A stretch of DNA of 64,000 bases from Sphaerisporangium krabiense (GCF_014200435.1 NZ_JACHBR010000001.1:4061501-4125500), one strand, 5' to 3'; positions 25,944 through 34,138 are shown, counted from the stretch's first letter. Numbers and translations are program-made. Notes: a model not told the origin generated them from the sequence alone.

Positions 25944-26106
25944 CCGCCTGCGTTTCCGGGTCCATCCGTACCCGGTCAACCCCTGGGACTCTGACCGAAT
26001 CTATACCCTGCGATGACGAGCAGCTCAGGCCCCGGTATGTAGTGTTAAGGCAGGTCACAAGGGATGCGACCGGCATCCGGCGGGGCCTGCGAGATCTTTT
26101 CTGAAA

Positions 26107-26222
26107 GGACGCGGTGGGGGACCGCGTCCGTCAGCGGGACCGCCCGATGCGTTTGGGGGAAGGCATCGGCGCTGGACCGTTTGAGATCGGGGCCGGGCAG
26201 GCGGGGGACTGCCCGGCCCCGA
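26107..26222 (-). ncRNA. 6C-like small RNA candidate
   Basis: Three strong hairpins stand in a row. Read on the minus strand each loop carries a run of five C: stem 26222-26209/26200-26187 (14 bp, loop TCCCCCGC), stem 26169-26163/26150-26144 (7 bp, loop CTTCCCCCAAAC) and stem 26129-26122/26114-26107 (8 bp, loop TCCCCCA), the last followed by TTTC. Actinobacterial 6C RNAs are defined by consecutive hairpins with C-rich loops, so this is a good but unproven match; runs here are five rather than six C. No protein frame fits the stretch. Confidence 0.5.
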
Positions 26223-26560
26223 CACATTTCCCCCACCTTTCACTCACCCCCGTGCCCCTCGCCGGTCCCCGCGGGCCCGGCGTGGCCGCGCTCTCGCGCC
26301 TCTCGCGCGACGACATCCCTTGGGACGTGACGACACCGTCCTCTTTACTTACCGTCTTTACCCGCCATGCCCCTGGAGGGGCCTGCGGCCGGGGTGGGTT
26401 GCCGTCAGCGGGTGTCCGAAACGAGAAGTTCCTGCACATCAGGTAGATCTTCTAATACTTTCGGGGGATAACGTTGGCTTTGTCCTGACTAAGTGGGTAA
26501 GGTCTTAACCCAAGACGGGCGGTGACCTGGTCTTCAGCCCGAAGGCCGCCGTCCGCAGTC
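26223..26560. other. Non-coding stretch between 6C-like RNA and riboswitch
   Basis: About 340 bp without a convincing frame. It probably contains the promoter of the riboswitch-controlled transcript (the AT-richer part around 26440-26475) and, from about 26500, the start of its structured leader. Confidence 0.5.
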
Positions 26561-26696
26561 GAGTCTCCAAGGCCGTACGAGGCCGAGGGGAGCCGGGGAC
26601 CCACGTCCTTTGGGGTGAATCCGCGCCAGCGGTAGGGAGCTACTCCAAGCCCGAACCCGTCAGCTAACCCGGTAGACGTGATTGGAGAGGAGACCG
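26561..26696 (+). promoter_or_regulatory. ydaO/yuaA-type cyclic di-AMP riboswitch
   Basis: Conserved blocks of the ydaO aptamer occur in order: GGGGAGCCGGGGACCCA near 26590, GGGGTGAATC near 26615, GGTAGGGAGCTACTCC near 26632 and CCCGAACCCGTCAGCTAACC near 26650. GAGTCTCC at the left end can pair with GGAGAGGAGAC at the right to close the element. It lies about 310 bp before a secreted RlpA-like gene; in actinobacteria these switches usually turn off cell-wall remodelling genes when c-di-AMP is high. Confidence 0.9.
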
Positions 26697-27009
26697 AGTG
26701 GAGCACCCCACTCCGCGGAGCCCATTCCCCGGGCTACCATAAGCCCCGGATCTTCGCCGTCAGAAGCGGCGGACAAGTCGGCTCGTAGCAGCCGTCCACC
26801 GGGCGACATCTTCGCACTCGCCCTCTGTGACGTCGTGGCGAGAACGCCACAGCCCTACTTGCACCTGCTTGCACCACACGGAACGCGCCGGTACGGCGAT
26901 GGGCCCATGGCCCCGCCGACCCCTAGAGACAGCGCTTTCCACCCCCGTACCGGCGCCCGGCGCGCCCGGAGTGCGGCCTTTGTCTTCTGATGAAAGATCC
27001 GATCTCCCC

Positions 27010-27633
27010 ATGACTTCTTTCGCGGTACCCCCTACCTGGCGACCGATGTCCTGTATTCTCGGCGCCTGCCTCGCAGCCACCACCGCCTTCGGCGCCACCA
27101 CCGTCGCGGCCCACGCCGACGACACCGCTCCGACGCCCGTCGCGACCGTCGAGGTCGGCAAGCCCATCCTGCTCAAGGGCTCCACCAAGGCCTCCTACTT
27201 CTGGGACGACGCCTCCGGGCGCATGGGGGACACCGGCCTCCCCGCCATCGGCAAGCCGATGCAGAAGGGCCTGTTCGCCAGCCCGAGCTGGCCGCTCGGC
27301 ACCGAGGGATACGTGTTCTACAAGGGCAAGAAGGCCCCGTTCTTCATCGGCGACCGCGGCCCCGGCATCCCCTCCAACAGCGGCGTGATGCTCGACATCG
27401 ACGGCAAGACCTTCGCGGAGCTGACCGGCGGCGCCTTCAGCGACACCACGCTCACCGTCAAGGGCTTCGACGCCGGCCACATCAACGTCGAGTACGTGAT
27501 CACCAAGTGGGGCGACGGCGTCGGCAAGAAGAACTACCCGGTCCCGTTCTCGACCGGCGCCTGGGGCGTCCGCGACGCTAAGCCGGCGTCCCCGCCCCCC
27601 ACCCCCGTCACCCTCGCCGGCCAAGGCGGCTGA
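27010..27633 (+). CDS. Secreted double-psi beta-barrel (RlpA-like) protein
   Basis: This 207-residue protein has an N-terminal signal peptide (hydrophobic GACLAATTAFGATTVAAHA, cleavage near residue 35). The mature part has the layout of an RlpA/barwin-like double-psi beta-barrel (FIGDRGPGIPSNSGVMLDID, then GHINVEYVITKWG). The C-terminus is Pro-rich. Such proteins act in the cell wall as lytic transglycosylase-like or expansin-like factors. The preceding c-di-AMP riboswitch fits wall remodelling and osmotic control. Confidence 0.8.
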   Translation: MTSFAVPPTWRPMSCILGACLAATTAFGATTVAAHADDTAPTPVATVEVGKPILLKGSTKASYFWDDASGRMGDTGLPAIGKPMQKGLFASPSWPLGTEGYVFYKGKKAPFFIGDRGPGIPSNSGVMLDIDGKTFAELTGGAFSDTTLTVKGFDAGHINVEYVITKWGDGVGKKNYPVPFSTGAWGVRDAKPASPPPTPVTLAGQGG

Positions 27634-27648
27634 CGCCCCCGAGATCGC

Positions 27649-27672
27649 GGAGCCCCCGATCGGCGGGGCTCC
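27649..27672 (+). terminator. Hairpin terminator after RlpA-like gene
   Basis: GGAGCCCC and GGGGCTCC form an 8-bp perfect stem with an 8-base loop, 16 bp after the stop codon. There is no U-run, as is common in high-GC actinobacteria. Confidence 0.55.
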
Positions 27673-27746
27673 CCGCGAGGCCCGGCTACGCCCGCCGCCC
27701 GATGTGCGGAGCCACGCGGGGACTGCTAAAGTCGCCGTAGCCGAAT

Positions 27747-27820
27747 GCGCCGCTAGCTCAGTTGGTTAGAGCAGCTGACTCTTAATCAGCGGGTCCGGGG
27801 TTCGAGTCCCTGGCGGCGCA
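27747..27820 (+). tRNA. tRNA-Lys (anticodon CTT)
   Basis: A complete cloverleaf: acceptor GCGCCGC/GCGGCGC (7 bp), D arm with AGCTCAGTTGGTTAGAGC, anticodon stem GCTGA/TCAGC with loop CTCTTAA (anticodon CTT), and T arm with GGTTCGAGTCC. The CCA end is not encoded (discriminator A is followed by CCGG). Confidence 0.97.
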
Positions 27821-27825
27821 CCGGA

Positions 27826-27857
27826 AGAAGGCCCAGGTCGTACGACCTGGGCCTTCT
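27826..27857. terminator. Strong palindromic terminator after tRNA-Lys
   Basis: A 32-bp perfect palindrome centred on GTAC (arms AGAAGGCCCAGGTCGT) followed by CATTT. It could stop transcripts from both sides, separating the tRNA from the RiPP cluster. Confidence 0.85.
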
Positions 27858-28005
27858 CATTTCCGCCGGTCATGCGATCGTTGCCAAGAGATCTGTTGGA
27901 GCCCGAGGGTCAGGTGTACCCGAAAGTCGGGTGTCTCGGGCTCCCGGAACATCGTCGGTGATCTGGCCGCCATGGAAGGGCCGCGATGGCCGTGGCGGTG
28001 CCCGG

Positions 28006-28821
28006 TCAGGTCGAGGTGTGCGCGTGAGAGACGAGAGAGCAGCGCAGGTGGCGCAGGGCGTCTTCGGCCCGGTTGAGAATGGCCGAGTGGATGGCCTGGA
28101 GATCCGGTCCCGGCTCGACGCCGAGGTCGCCCACCAGGACCGCGCGGGCTTGGCCGAAGGTGTCCAGCGCGCCGACCAGATCTCCGGCGAAGTAGCAGGC
28201 CCGGGCCAGTTGTCCCCACGAACGTTCTCGGTAGGGGTGGTGGGCGAGAACGGCCCGGATGTGGGGGATGAGCACGCTGTGCCGTCCCAGTTGCAGGCGG
28301 ACCTCGGTGAGATCCTCCTGCGCCGCGACCCGTAGCCGGTTGTGGGCCCCCAGCCATTCCATGAGGCTGCCGGCGCCGGACACGTCAGGGCCTCCGGCCG
28401 GTCCGCGCCACAGGGCCAGTGCGGCCGACAGCTTGGCCTCCGCCTCCCGCACCTCGTTGGTCGCCAGCGCGGTCTGGCCGTCGTCGAGGAGCCGGTGGAA
28501 GACGAACAGGTCGATCTCGCTGGGGGAGATGTTGAGGCGGTAGCCGCCGCTGCCCTTGCCACCGCGGACGGAGGTGACCGTCTCGCTGCACACTCCGGCG
28601 TGACGGAGGATCTTGCGTAGGTGACTGATGTAGGTGCGGATGTTGCTCGCCGCGCCGCTCGGGACCTGGTCCCAGATCAAGGTGGCGAGCTGTTCTTGCG
28701 TGACTTCCTGCCCGACGTGCAGCGTGAGGGCTGCCAGTACGCTGCGGGCTCGATGTTCCAGGGCTTGGGTTCGCTCTTCTTCGCCATGAACGACGACGGG
28801 GCCTAAGAGGCCGATGAGCAT
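28006..28821 (-). CDS. SARP-family activator (AfsR/DnrI type) of RiPP cluster
   Basis: This 271-residue protein has an OmpR-type winged helix (residues about 10-95: TQEQLATLIWDQVPSGAASNIRTYISHLRKIL) followed by a bacterial transcriptional activation domain (about 100-250; LDTFGQARAVLVGDLGVEPGPDLQAIHSAIL). That is the minimal SARP layout of pathway-specific activators of natural-product genes in actinomycetes. It is divergent from the YcaO gene of the RiPP cluster and is its likely switch. Confidence 0.9.
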   Translation of the reverse strand: MLIGLLGPVVVHGEEERTQALEHRARSVLAALTLHVGQEVTQEQLATLIWDQVPSGAASNIRTYISHLRKILRHAGVCSETVTSVRGGKGSGGYRLNISPSEIDLFVFHRLLDDGQTALATNEVREAEAKLSAALALWRGPAGGPDVSGAGSLMEWLGAHNRLRVAAQEDLTEVRLQLGRHSVLIPHIRAVLAHHPYRERSWGQLARACYFAGDLVGALDTFGQARAVLVGDLGVEPGPDLQAIHSAILNRAEDALRHLRCSLVSHAHTST

Positions 28822-29148
28822 GCTCTATTCACCCCTGTCAATATCGGTTGCGGTGTCAAAATACGCATTGTTGCCAGCACGGATGTCAGTATGAGGACAG
28901 CCGTGTGAACGCCGCAAGCGCTCGACCGGCTTGTCTACGGGGCGTACGCATCTGATTCCATACGGTCTGAGCTGCTGGTATCTGAGGCCAGGCCCATGGC
29001 CGCCCCGGCACCGAACGCCCCGGCCGCTCCCGTGAACCCCTCGCCCGGCGAATGGTCATGCGTTCGCCATGCGGATCATGAGGATGATGGTGACCGCATC
29101 GCGATCAAGGATGCGCCCTGGCATCGATGCTGATCAGGAGCGTGCTGC
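28822..29148. promoter_or_regulatory. Control region between SARP and YcaO genes
   Basis: The first 70 bp contain three same-direction TGTCA-type elements (TGTCAATA 28836, TGTCAAAA 28854, TGTCAGTA 28884). SARP proteins bind direct heptamer repeats, but the spacings here (18 and 30 bp) are not the usual 11 or 22, so assignment is tentative. The region also contains the short frame at 28996. Confidence 0.35.
28996..29133 (+). CDS. Possible small ORF before YcaO gene
   Basis: ATG 28996 with an upstream GAGG opens a 45-residue frame: a Pro/Ala-rich start (MAAPAPNAPAAPVNPSPGEW), then an acidic part (ADHEDDGDRIAIKD) and a C-terminal APWHRC. It ends 15 bp before the YcaO start on the same strand. 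It has two Cys and no similarity to the six precursor leaders. It may be a real small protein of the cluster or chance. Confidence 0.3.
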   Translation: MAAPAPNAPAAPVNPSPGEWSCVRHADHEDDGDRIAIKDAPWHRC

Positions 29149-30516
29149 ATGAGGTTGTTCGAGGCGGCTCCACGGGGGACGAGCGTTCCCGCCTCGCTGG
29201 CGAGCATGGGAAGGCTGGTGTCGGCCTACGGCCTGGTGTCCACGCTGAGCTGGCTGCCCGTCACCGAAGGGGAGAGTAGTTTCCCCATCTTCTCTGGATC
29301 GTTGGGCAATCCGGGCGCGGTACTGGCCGCGCACCGGGATTGGGAGCACGACCCGTCGTCCGGCAATTTCGACGGCGCGGGCGGAGCACTGGACCCGGAG
29401 ATCGCCGCCCATCTGGCGGTGGCCGAATCGCTGGAGCGCTACAGCTCGTGCGCCTGGCACCCGGACGCGACGATCTGGGCCACCGCGGAGGAGCTGGGCG
29501 AGGACTGCATCCCGCCGGACGGCTGGCCGAGCCTGTCCCGGCGTGAGTACGCCGACCCCAGGTGCGGGCTGGTGCCCCCGGACCCGAGGATTCCGCTGCG
29601 CTGGGTGGAGGCGTACTCCCTGACCAGGGGCCGCAAGGTGTACGTCCCCGCGTCGCAGGTGTATTTGAAGTACCCGCCGGAGTCGGCCGCCGAGCGCCAC
29701 GTCCACCCGATCTCGACCGGGTGCGCCGCCCACTCCGAGCCGATCGCCGCGGTGGTCAACGGACTGCTGGAGGTGGTGGAGCGCGATTCGATCTCCCTCA
29801 CCTGGCTGCAGCGGCTGCGCCTGCCCCGCCTGGAGTTCGACCTCGGCGAACTGGCCCCGGAGCACCGGGCGTTCGCCGAGCGCGCCGCGAACCACAACAC
29901 CCGGGCCGTGATGTTCGACGCGACCACCGACCTCGGCATCCCGGTGATCTACGGGCTGGTGCTGGCCGACCACGATCCGGTGATCGCCCAGACGGTGGTG
30001 GCCACCTGCGATGTCGACCCGGGCCGGGCCATCGCCAAGTGGTACAGGGAGGCGGCCTCGCTGCGGATCGCGCTGCGGGCGCTGGCGGGTGACGAGAGGA
30101 ATCCGAACGTGGCCCCGGAGGACACGCTGAGCGTGACCGGGGGCGCCCTGCTGGCCGGCTCGCCGGACAAGCGGCATCTGTTCGACTTCCTGCTGGAGGG
30201 GGATCGGCCGGTCCACCGCCTGGCCGACCTGCCCACTCCGCCCGCCGGGGCCGGCGACCGCCAGGTGCTGGCCTGGCTGCTCGAACGGTTGCACGCCGCG
30301 GGCTGCGAGGTGGTGGTGGCCGACATCACCACCGACGAGGCCCGCCAGGTCGGGGCGCACGTGGTGCGGGTGATGGTGCCGCAGGCGATGCCGCTGAGCT
30401 TCATGCACCGTGCCCGCTACCTGGGACACCCGCGCCTGTACGAGGCTCCCGCGGCGATGGGCCACCCGGTGCACGCCGAGGCCGACGTCAACCCCCACCC
30501 CCAGCCGTTCGCCTGA
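29149..30516 (+). CDS. YcaO cyclodehydratase of RiPP cluster
   Basis: This 455-residue YcaO protein is the ATP-dependent enzyme that turns Cys/Ser/Thr of a precursor peptide into thiazoline/oxazoline rings. ATP/Mg-binding elements are present: AVAESLERYSS near residue 90 and NGLLEVVERDSISLTW near residue 205. The C-terminus PHPQPFA keeps the Pro-rich tail that reaches the active site in azoline-forming YcaOs. It needs an E1-like partner, supplied by the next two genes. GGAG lies nine bases before the ATG. Confidence 0.92.
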   Translation: MRLFEAAPRGTSVPASLASMGRLVSAYGLVSTLSWLPVTEGESSFPIFSGSLGNPGAVLAAHRDWEHDPSSGNFDGAGGALDPEIAAHLAVAESLERYSSCAWHPDATIWATAEELGEDCIPPDGWPSLSRREYADPRCGLVPPDPRIPLRWVEAYSLTRGRKVYVPASQVYLKYPPESAAERHVHPISTGCAAHSEPIAAVVNGLLEVVERDSISLTWLQRLRLPRLEFDLGELAPEHRAFAERAANHNTRAVMFDATTDLGIPVIYGLVLADHDPVIAQTVVATCDVDPGRAIAKWYREAASLRIALRALAGDERNPNVAPEDTLSVTGGALLAGSPDKRHLFDFLLEGDRPVHRLADLPTPPAGAGDRQVLAWLLERLHAAGCEVVVADITTDEARQVGAHVVRVMVPQAMPLSFMHRARYLGHPRLYEAPAAMGHPVHAEADVNPHPQPFA

Positions 30517-30538
30517 TCGACCGCGTAAGGAGAGCCGT

Positions 30539-31186
30539 ATGCCGCCTGACCTGCGTCGCCATGCCCTGATCCTCGCCTCCGGCCCGTTCGGGCACGCGGT
30601 CGCCGACCGGCTGCGCTCGAGAGAACTGCCGGAACTGGACGAGGTGACGGTGCAGCCGGCCGACCACGGCACGCATCCCAGCCTGTGGCCCCGCGCCGAC
30701 CTGCTGGTCTTCGCCACCTCACACGAGCGGCCGCGCGTCAGCGAGGCGATCGACGAGAAGGCGTTCATCTGGCGCCTGCCGTGGCTGGAGATCTGCGCCG
30801 AGCCGACCGAGGTGAGGGTCGGCCCGGTGGTCACCCCCGGCCGTACCGCCTGCCACCGGTGTTTCGTCAACCGGCGTCACCAGCACCGGCGCTCGATCTT
30901 CACCCCGGCCGCCGGCGACGAGCATCCGACCGGGTTCGCCGCCCACCATGTCGGGATCACCGCGGCTCTGGCCCGTCAGGCGATCGCCGAGGCTCTGGAC
31001 GGCCCGGCCGGGGGCGCGATCGGGGGCACGGTGCGCCGCCTGAACCTGGTCACCGGCGCCTTGGGCTCGTCCGCCGTCGTGGCGGGGGACCGCTGCCCCC
31101 GCTGCAGAGGAACGTCGGACAGCGAGGAACTGTGGCGCGAGCTCGCCGAGGCGACGCGGGCGGCCACCGGAAGGGCGGGTGCGTGA
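30539..31186 (+). CDS. Small E1/ThiF-like cyclodehydratase partner
   Basis: This 215-residue Rossmann-like protein (ALILASGPFGHAVADRLR) has two CxxC pairs (CHRC near residue 104 and CPRC near 185) that would bind structural zinc as in the ocin-ThiF/TOMM C-proteins. It lacks an obvious adenylation loop. In azole-peptide systems such proteins present the leader-bound precursor to YcaO. AAGGAGA precedes the ATG, and its stop overlaps the next start (TGATG). It is the shorter of two paralogous partners here. Confidence 0.75.
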   Translation: MPPDLRRHALILASGPFGHAVADRLRSRELPELDEVTVQPADHGTHPSLWPRADLLVFATSHERPRVSEAIDEKAFIWRLPWLEICAEPTEVRVGPVVTPGRTACHRCFVNRRHQHRRSIFTPAAGDEHPTGFAAHHVGITAALARQAIAEALDGPAGGAIGGTVRRLNLVTGALGSSAVVAGDRCPRCRGTSDSEELWRELAEATRAATGRAGA

Positions 31187-32802
31187 TGGCGGACGATGTT
31201 CTGACGGCCGAGCGGATCGGCGCCGTCGCGAAGTGGGACCCCCAACTGCGCATCCCGGTCAGACCCCGGGTCCGGCGCGGCCTGGTGATCGCGGTCGGGG
31301 CCGGCGAGGTGGCCGTGGAGGGAGGCCCGAAGCGGCAGCTCTTCCGCGGGGCCTCGGCGACCGAGTTCCTGCCCAGGCTGCTGGAGGCGTGTACCGGCGA
31401 GCGGTCGCATGCCCGGCTGGCCGAGGAGCTGGAGGTCCCCGAGGAGATCGTCTTCAAGGCGCTGTCGCTGCTGTGGACGTGCGGCGTGGTGGAGGAGGCC
31501 GCTCCGGAGACGCCCCTTTCCGCGCCGGTGCCTGATCCCTTGGCGGACGTGCTGTCGCGGCTGGGCGATTCGACCGGCGCCAACCCGGCGTGGGAGCAGG
31601 CCGTGGCGCGGCTGCGGTCGGCGCGGGTGGAGGCGTTCGGCGACCCCGAGCTGATCCGCCTGCTGGACGCCGAGTTGTCGGACTCGCTGACGATCCAGCC
31701 TGCCGCCGACGTCGTGCCGAGGGCGGACACCACGTTCGTGGTCAGCCTGGGCATGGCCGGCCGCGAACTGGCCGAGCACTGTTGGGACAAGAACATCCCC
31801 CTGCTCCGGCTGCGCCTGTCCGGCCGCCGGGCGATCCTCGGCCCGCTCACCCAGCCGGGCCTCAGCCCGTGCCTCGACTGCCAGGCCGCCGAGGACGGGC
31901 TGGACGAGCGGGACGCGACGGCGGCGGACGCCGGGCTGGCGGTGGCGCTGTTCGCCCGCGAGCTGTTCGCGCTCATCTCGCGGGCCGTCCCCTCGACGCT
32001 GCCGATCCGGTGGCGCTCGGTCGACCTGGAGACCCTCGGCCACGCGGAGTTGTCGGCGGCGACCAGGCCGGGCTGCCCCCGCTGCTCGATCGCCGGTGGC
32101 CCGGCGGCGGAGCGGGCGTCGCTCGCGGCACGCTACGAGGCGGCGGTGAGCCTTCCACCGAAGGCGTTCGCCGACATCAAGGCCCACCAGATGCATTACA
32201 AGCCGTCGAACATCGCCCTGCAGAGCAGGTCGAAGACCTGGCCGGTCGCGCCGTGCGTCGCCCTGCCCGTGCCGCGACCCGAACGGCTGGCCGACCCCAC
32301 CCCCTCCGGGAAGATCACCGGGGAGGAAACGGCGCTGTTGCTCGCCACGGTCGCGGGAATCCAGGGCGTCAACGATCAAAGGGTGCAGCGGTGGACCGCC
32401 TCGGGCGGCAACATCGGCTCGGTCACCGCCTACGCGGCGGTGCGGGACGTGCCGGGGATCGAGCCGGGCCTCTACGGCTACGTCCTGTCGGAGCAGCGGC
32501 TGGCGTGGCTGTCGCCCGAGGTCGGCGCGGTGGGCGGGGACGCGCCGTTGACGATGGTGCTGACCGGCGACTTCGCCAAGGTCGCCCAGAAGTACGGCCC
32601 CTTCGCGCTCCGCATCGTGCTCCTGGACTCCGGCTGCGCGCAGGCGACCGCCCGCGAGGTGGGCGGGGCTCTCGGCCTGCGCCTGGACTTCCGGCTCCAC
32701 TGGGATGACGCCTCGATCGGCCATGCCCTGAACGTCAGGCCCGACAGCGAGCCGATCACGGCCGTGATCGACTTCTCGACCCCGATCGGAGGCGCCCGGT
32801 GA
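31186..32802 (+). CDS. RRE/ThiF-like protein fused to SagB-like nitroreductase half
   Basis: This 538-residue protein has three parts. Residues about 15-105 look like a PqqD-type peptide-recognition winged helix (LFRGASATEFLPRLLEAC, LAEELEVPEEIVFKALSLLW). Residues about 160-320 are ThiF-like with CLDC and CPRC zinc pairs. From about 325 the sequence resembles SagB-type nitroreductases (QMHYKPSNIALQSR, GIEPGLYGYV). It would bind the leader peptides and support cyclodehydration, and might also contribute to azoline oxidation; whether the C-terminal half binds FMN is unclear. Confidence 0.75.
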   Translation: MADDVLTAERIGAVAKWDPQLRIPVRPRVRRGLVIAVGAGEVAVEGGPKRQLFRGASATEFLPRLLEACTGERSHARLAEELEVPEEIVFKALSLLWTCGVVEEAAPETPLSAPVPDPLADVLSRLGDSTGANPAWEQAVARLRSARVEAFGDPELIRLLDAELSDSLTIQPAADVVPRADTTFVVSLGMAGRELAEHCWDKNIPLLRLRLSGRRAILGPLTQPGLSPCLDCQAAEDGLDERDATAADAGLAVALFARELFALISRAVPSTLPIRWRSVDLETLGHAELSAATRPGCPRCSIAGGPAAERASLAARYEAAVSLPPKAFADIKAHQMHYKPSNIALQSRSKTWPVAPCVALPVPRPERLADPTPSGKITGEETALLLATVAGIQGVNDQRVQRWTASGGNIGSVTAYAAVRDVPGIEPGLYGYVLSEQRLAWLSPEVGAVGGDAPLTMVLTGDFAKVAQKYGPFALRIVLLDSGCAQATAREVGGALGLRLDFRLHWDDASIGHALNVRPDSEPITAVIDFSTPIGGAR

Positions 32803-33554
32803 GCGGACCGCTGGACCTGGCGACCGAACTGATGACCTCCTTCTCCGCGCCGCCGCCCGCGCGGGCCGGCCAGGTGCGCCGCGACAGGCCGGACCGGGCC
32901 GGCCTGGGAGACACGATCACCTTCCCGGTGACCGGCCACCCCCGCTCGGACCTGCTGAGCACGCTACGGCGGCGCCACTCCACCCGGTTCTACTCCGGCG
33001 AGGCGGTCGACGCCCGCCTGCTGGCCGACGTGCTCGCCCGCGGCCTGGTCGACGACGCCGACTCCTGGGCCGCCGAGCACGAGTGCTGCCCGTTGAGCCT
33101 CGACGTCGTCGCCTTCCGGGTGGACGGGCTGGAGAGCGGCATGTACGCCCTGGATCCGCTCGCCTTGTCCTTCACCGCCCTGGCGCCGCTGCCCCCGCGG
33201 GAGGCGCTGCGCGACATGACGATCCAGAGCGAGTTCTGCGACTCGGCCGCGATCATCACCGTCACCGGTGACCTGGAGCACGCGGCCGAGACGCACGGCG
33301 GGCACGGCTACCGGATGCTGATGACCCGTGCCGGAGCCGCCGCCTACGCGGCGTGGCTGGAGGCGGTCGCCTGCGGCCTGGTCGGCACGGTGTTCGCCGG
33401 GTTCATCCCCTCCTCCGTGCGCGTTCCGCTGCACTGCGACGGGTCCTCCCGCCACCAGCTGTTCGCCCTGGCCCTCGGTACTCCGGCCGGGGCGAACCCC
33501 GAGATCGGCGCCGGCGGAACGGCCGCCGGCCACGACGCCTCTGAAAGGAGGTGA
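32799..33554 (+). CDS. SagB-type nitroreductase (azoline dehydrogenase)
   Basis: This 251-residue nitroreductase-fold protein has LRRRHSTRFYSGEAVD near the start of its FMN-binding domain, DMTIQSEFCDSAAIITVTGD and RMLMTRAGAAAYAAWLEAVACGLVGTVFAGF. SagB-type enzymes use FMN to oxidise thiazolines/oxazolines to aromatic azoles. It starts at GTG 32799, overlapping the previous stop, and its own stop lies inside the AAGGAGGTGA ribosome site of the first precursor gene, so translation of enzyme and precursor may be coupled. Confidence 0.85.
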   Translation: MSGPLDLATELMTSFSAPPPARAGQVRRDRPDRAGLGDTITFPVTGHPRSDLLSTLRRRHSTRFYSGEAVDARLLADVLARGLVDDADSWAAEHECCPLSLDVVAFRVDGLESGMYALDPLALSFTALAPLPPREALRDMTIQSEFCDSAAIITVTGDLEHAAETHGGHGYRMLMTRAGAAAYAAWLEAVACGLVGTVFAGFIPSSVRVPLHCDGSSRHQLFALALGTPAGANPEIGAGGTAAGHDASERR

Positions 33555-33559
33555 CACGC

Positions 33560-33724
33560 ATGGCAGAGAAGCTCGACCTGTACGCGCTGGGTGACTCGCT
33601 GGAGCTGGAGACCCTCGCCGAGGGCGCCGCGCTGGCGTCGGTATCCAGCGGTGGCACGGCGTCCACGGCTTCGTGTCCGGCCACCAGCGCCTCCTCGCTG
33701 TCCTGCTTCTCCAGCTACACCTGA
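33560..33724 (+). CDS. RiPP precursor peptide 1
   Basis: This 54-residue precursor has a leader starting MAEKLDLYALGDSLELETL and ending about EGAALA, and a core from about SVSSGG rich in Ser/Thr with Cys39 and Cys49. The stretch TASTASCPATSASSLS is identical to precursor 6. The core ends CFSSYT. A near-perfect ribosome site (AAGGAGGTGA) precedes the ATG. It is the first of six tandem precursor genes between the dehydrogenase and protease genes; its ring and dehydration substrates would be the Cys/Ser/Thr residues. Confidence 0.88.
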   Translation: MAEKLDLYALGDSLELETLAEGAALASVSSGGTASTASCPATSASSLSCFSSYT

Positions 33725-33744
33725 TCGGCAAGGAGGTGATTGTG

Positions 33745-33912
33745 ATGGCCCTCGACCTGCACGCCGTCGAACTGCCCGACGGCGCCCTGTCGAGCGAGCG
33801 GATGCCGGACGGAGTGGCGCTGGGCACCTACAGCTCGATGTCCACGGTCGGCACGATGAGCTGCCCGGTCAGTTCTGCGACCTGCGCCATGACGGTCGGG
33901 TGCGCGGGCTGA
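33745..33912 (+). CDS. RiPP precursor peptide 2
   Basis: This 55-residue precursor has a leader with LDLHAVELPDG, close to precursor 3, ending about DGVALG. The core TYSSMSTVGTMSCPVSSATC has three cysteines with the tail TVGCAG, the most Cys-rich of the set, and contains Met. The shared SCP is at residues 39-41. AAGGAGGTGATT precedes the ATG. It lies 20 bp after precursor 1. Confidence 0.87.
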   Translation: MALDLHAVELPDGALSSERMPDGVALGTYSSMSTVGTMSCPVSSATCAMTVGCAG

Positions 33913-33935
33913 CCGCGCCCCACCAGGAGGTATCC

Positions 33936-34106
33936 ATGCACTCGCTCGACCTGCACGCGGTGGAGCTGCCCGCGGACGGACTGCTCATCGAGAACATGCC
34001 GGAAGCGGCGGCACTGGCCACGTGGGGCACCTCGGGAACCGCGTCGACCGCCAGTTGTCCCTTCAGCACCGCGAGCACGGCGATGACCGCCGGAACCGCG
34101 AGCTGA
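33936..34106 (+). CDS. RiPP precursor peptide 3
   Basis: This 56-residue precursor has a leader LDLHAVELPADGLLIENMP ending about EAAALA. The core TWGTSGTASTASCPFSTAST has one cysteine (in SCP) and ends AMTAGTAS, so nearly all modifiable residues are Ser/Thr. CAGGAGG precedes the ATG. The ELP(x)-(x)-AAAL leader end is shared with precursor 5. Confidence 0.87.
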   Translation: MHSLDLHAVELPADGLLIENMPEAAALATWGTSGTASTASCPFSTASTAMTAGTAS

Positions 34107-34138
34107 AAGCGCCTTTTCCCAGAAGGGGGGTGAACACC

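Noticed and set aside
26187-26222. The 14-bp hairpin as terminator of the OsmC gene
   Set aside because: It lies about 245 bp after the OsmC stop and is one of three similar hairpins with C-rich minus-strand loops, which fits an RNA gene better.
28836-28891. TGTCA repeats as a definite SARP site
   Set aside because: Spacings of 18 and 30 bp do not match the known 11/22-bp periodicity; kept only as a weak hint.
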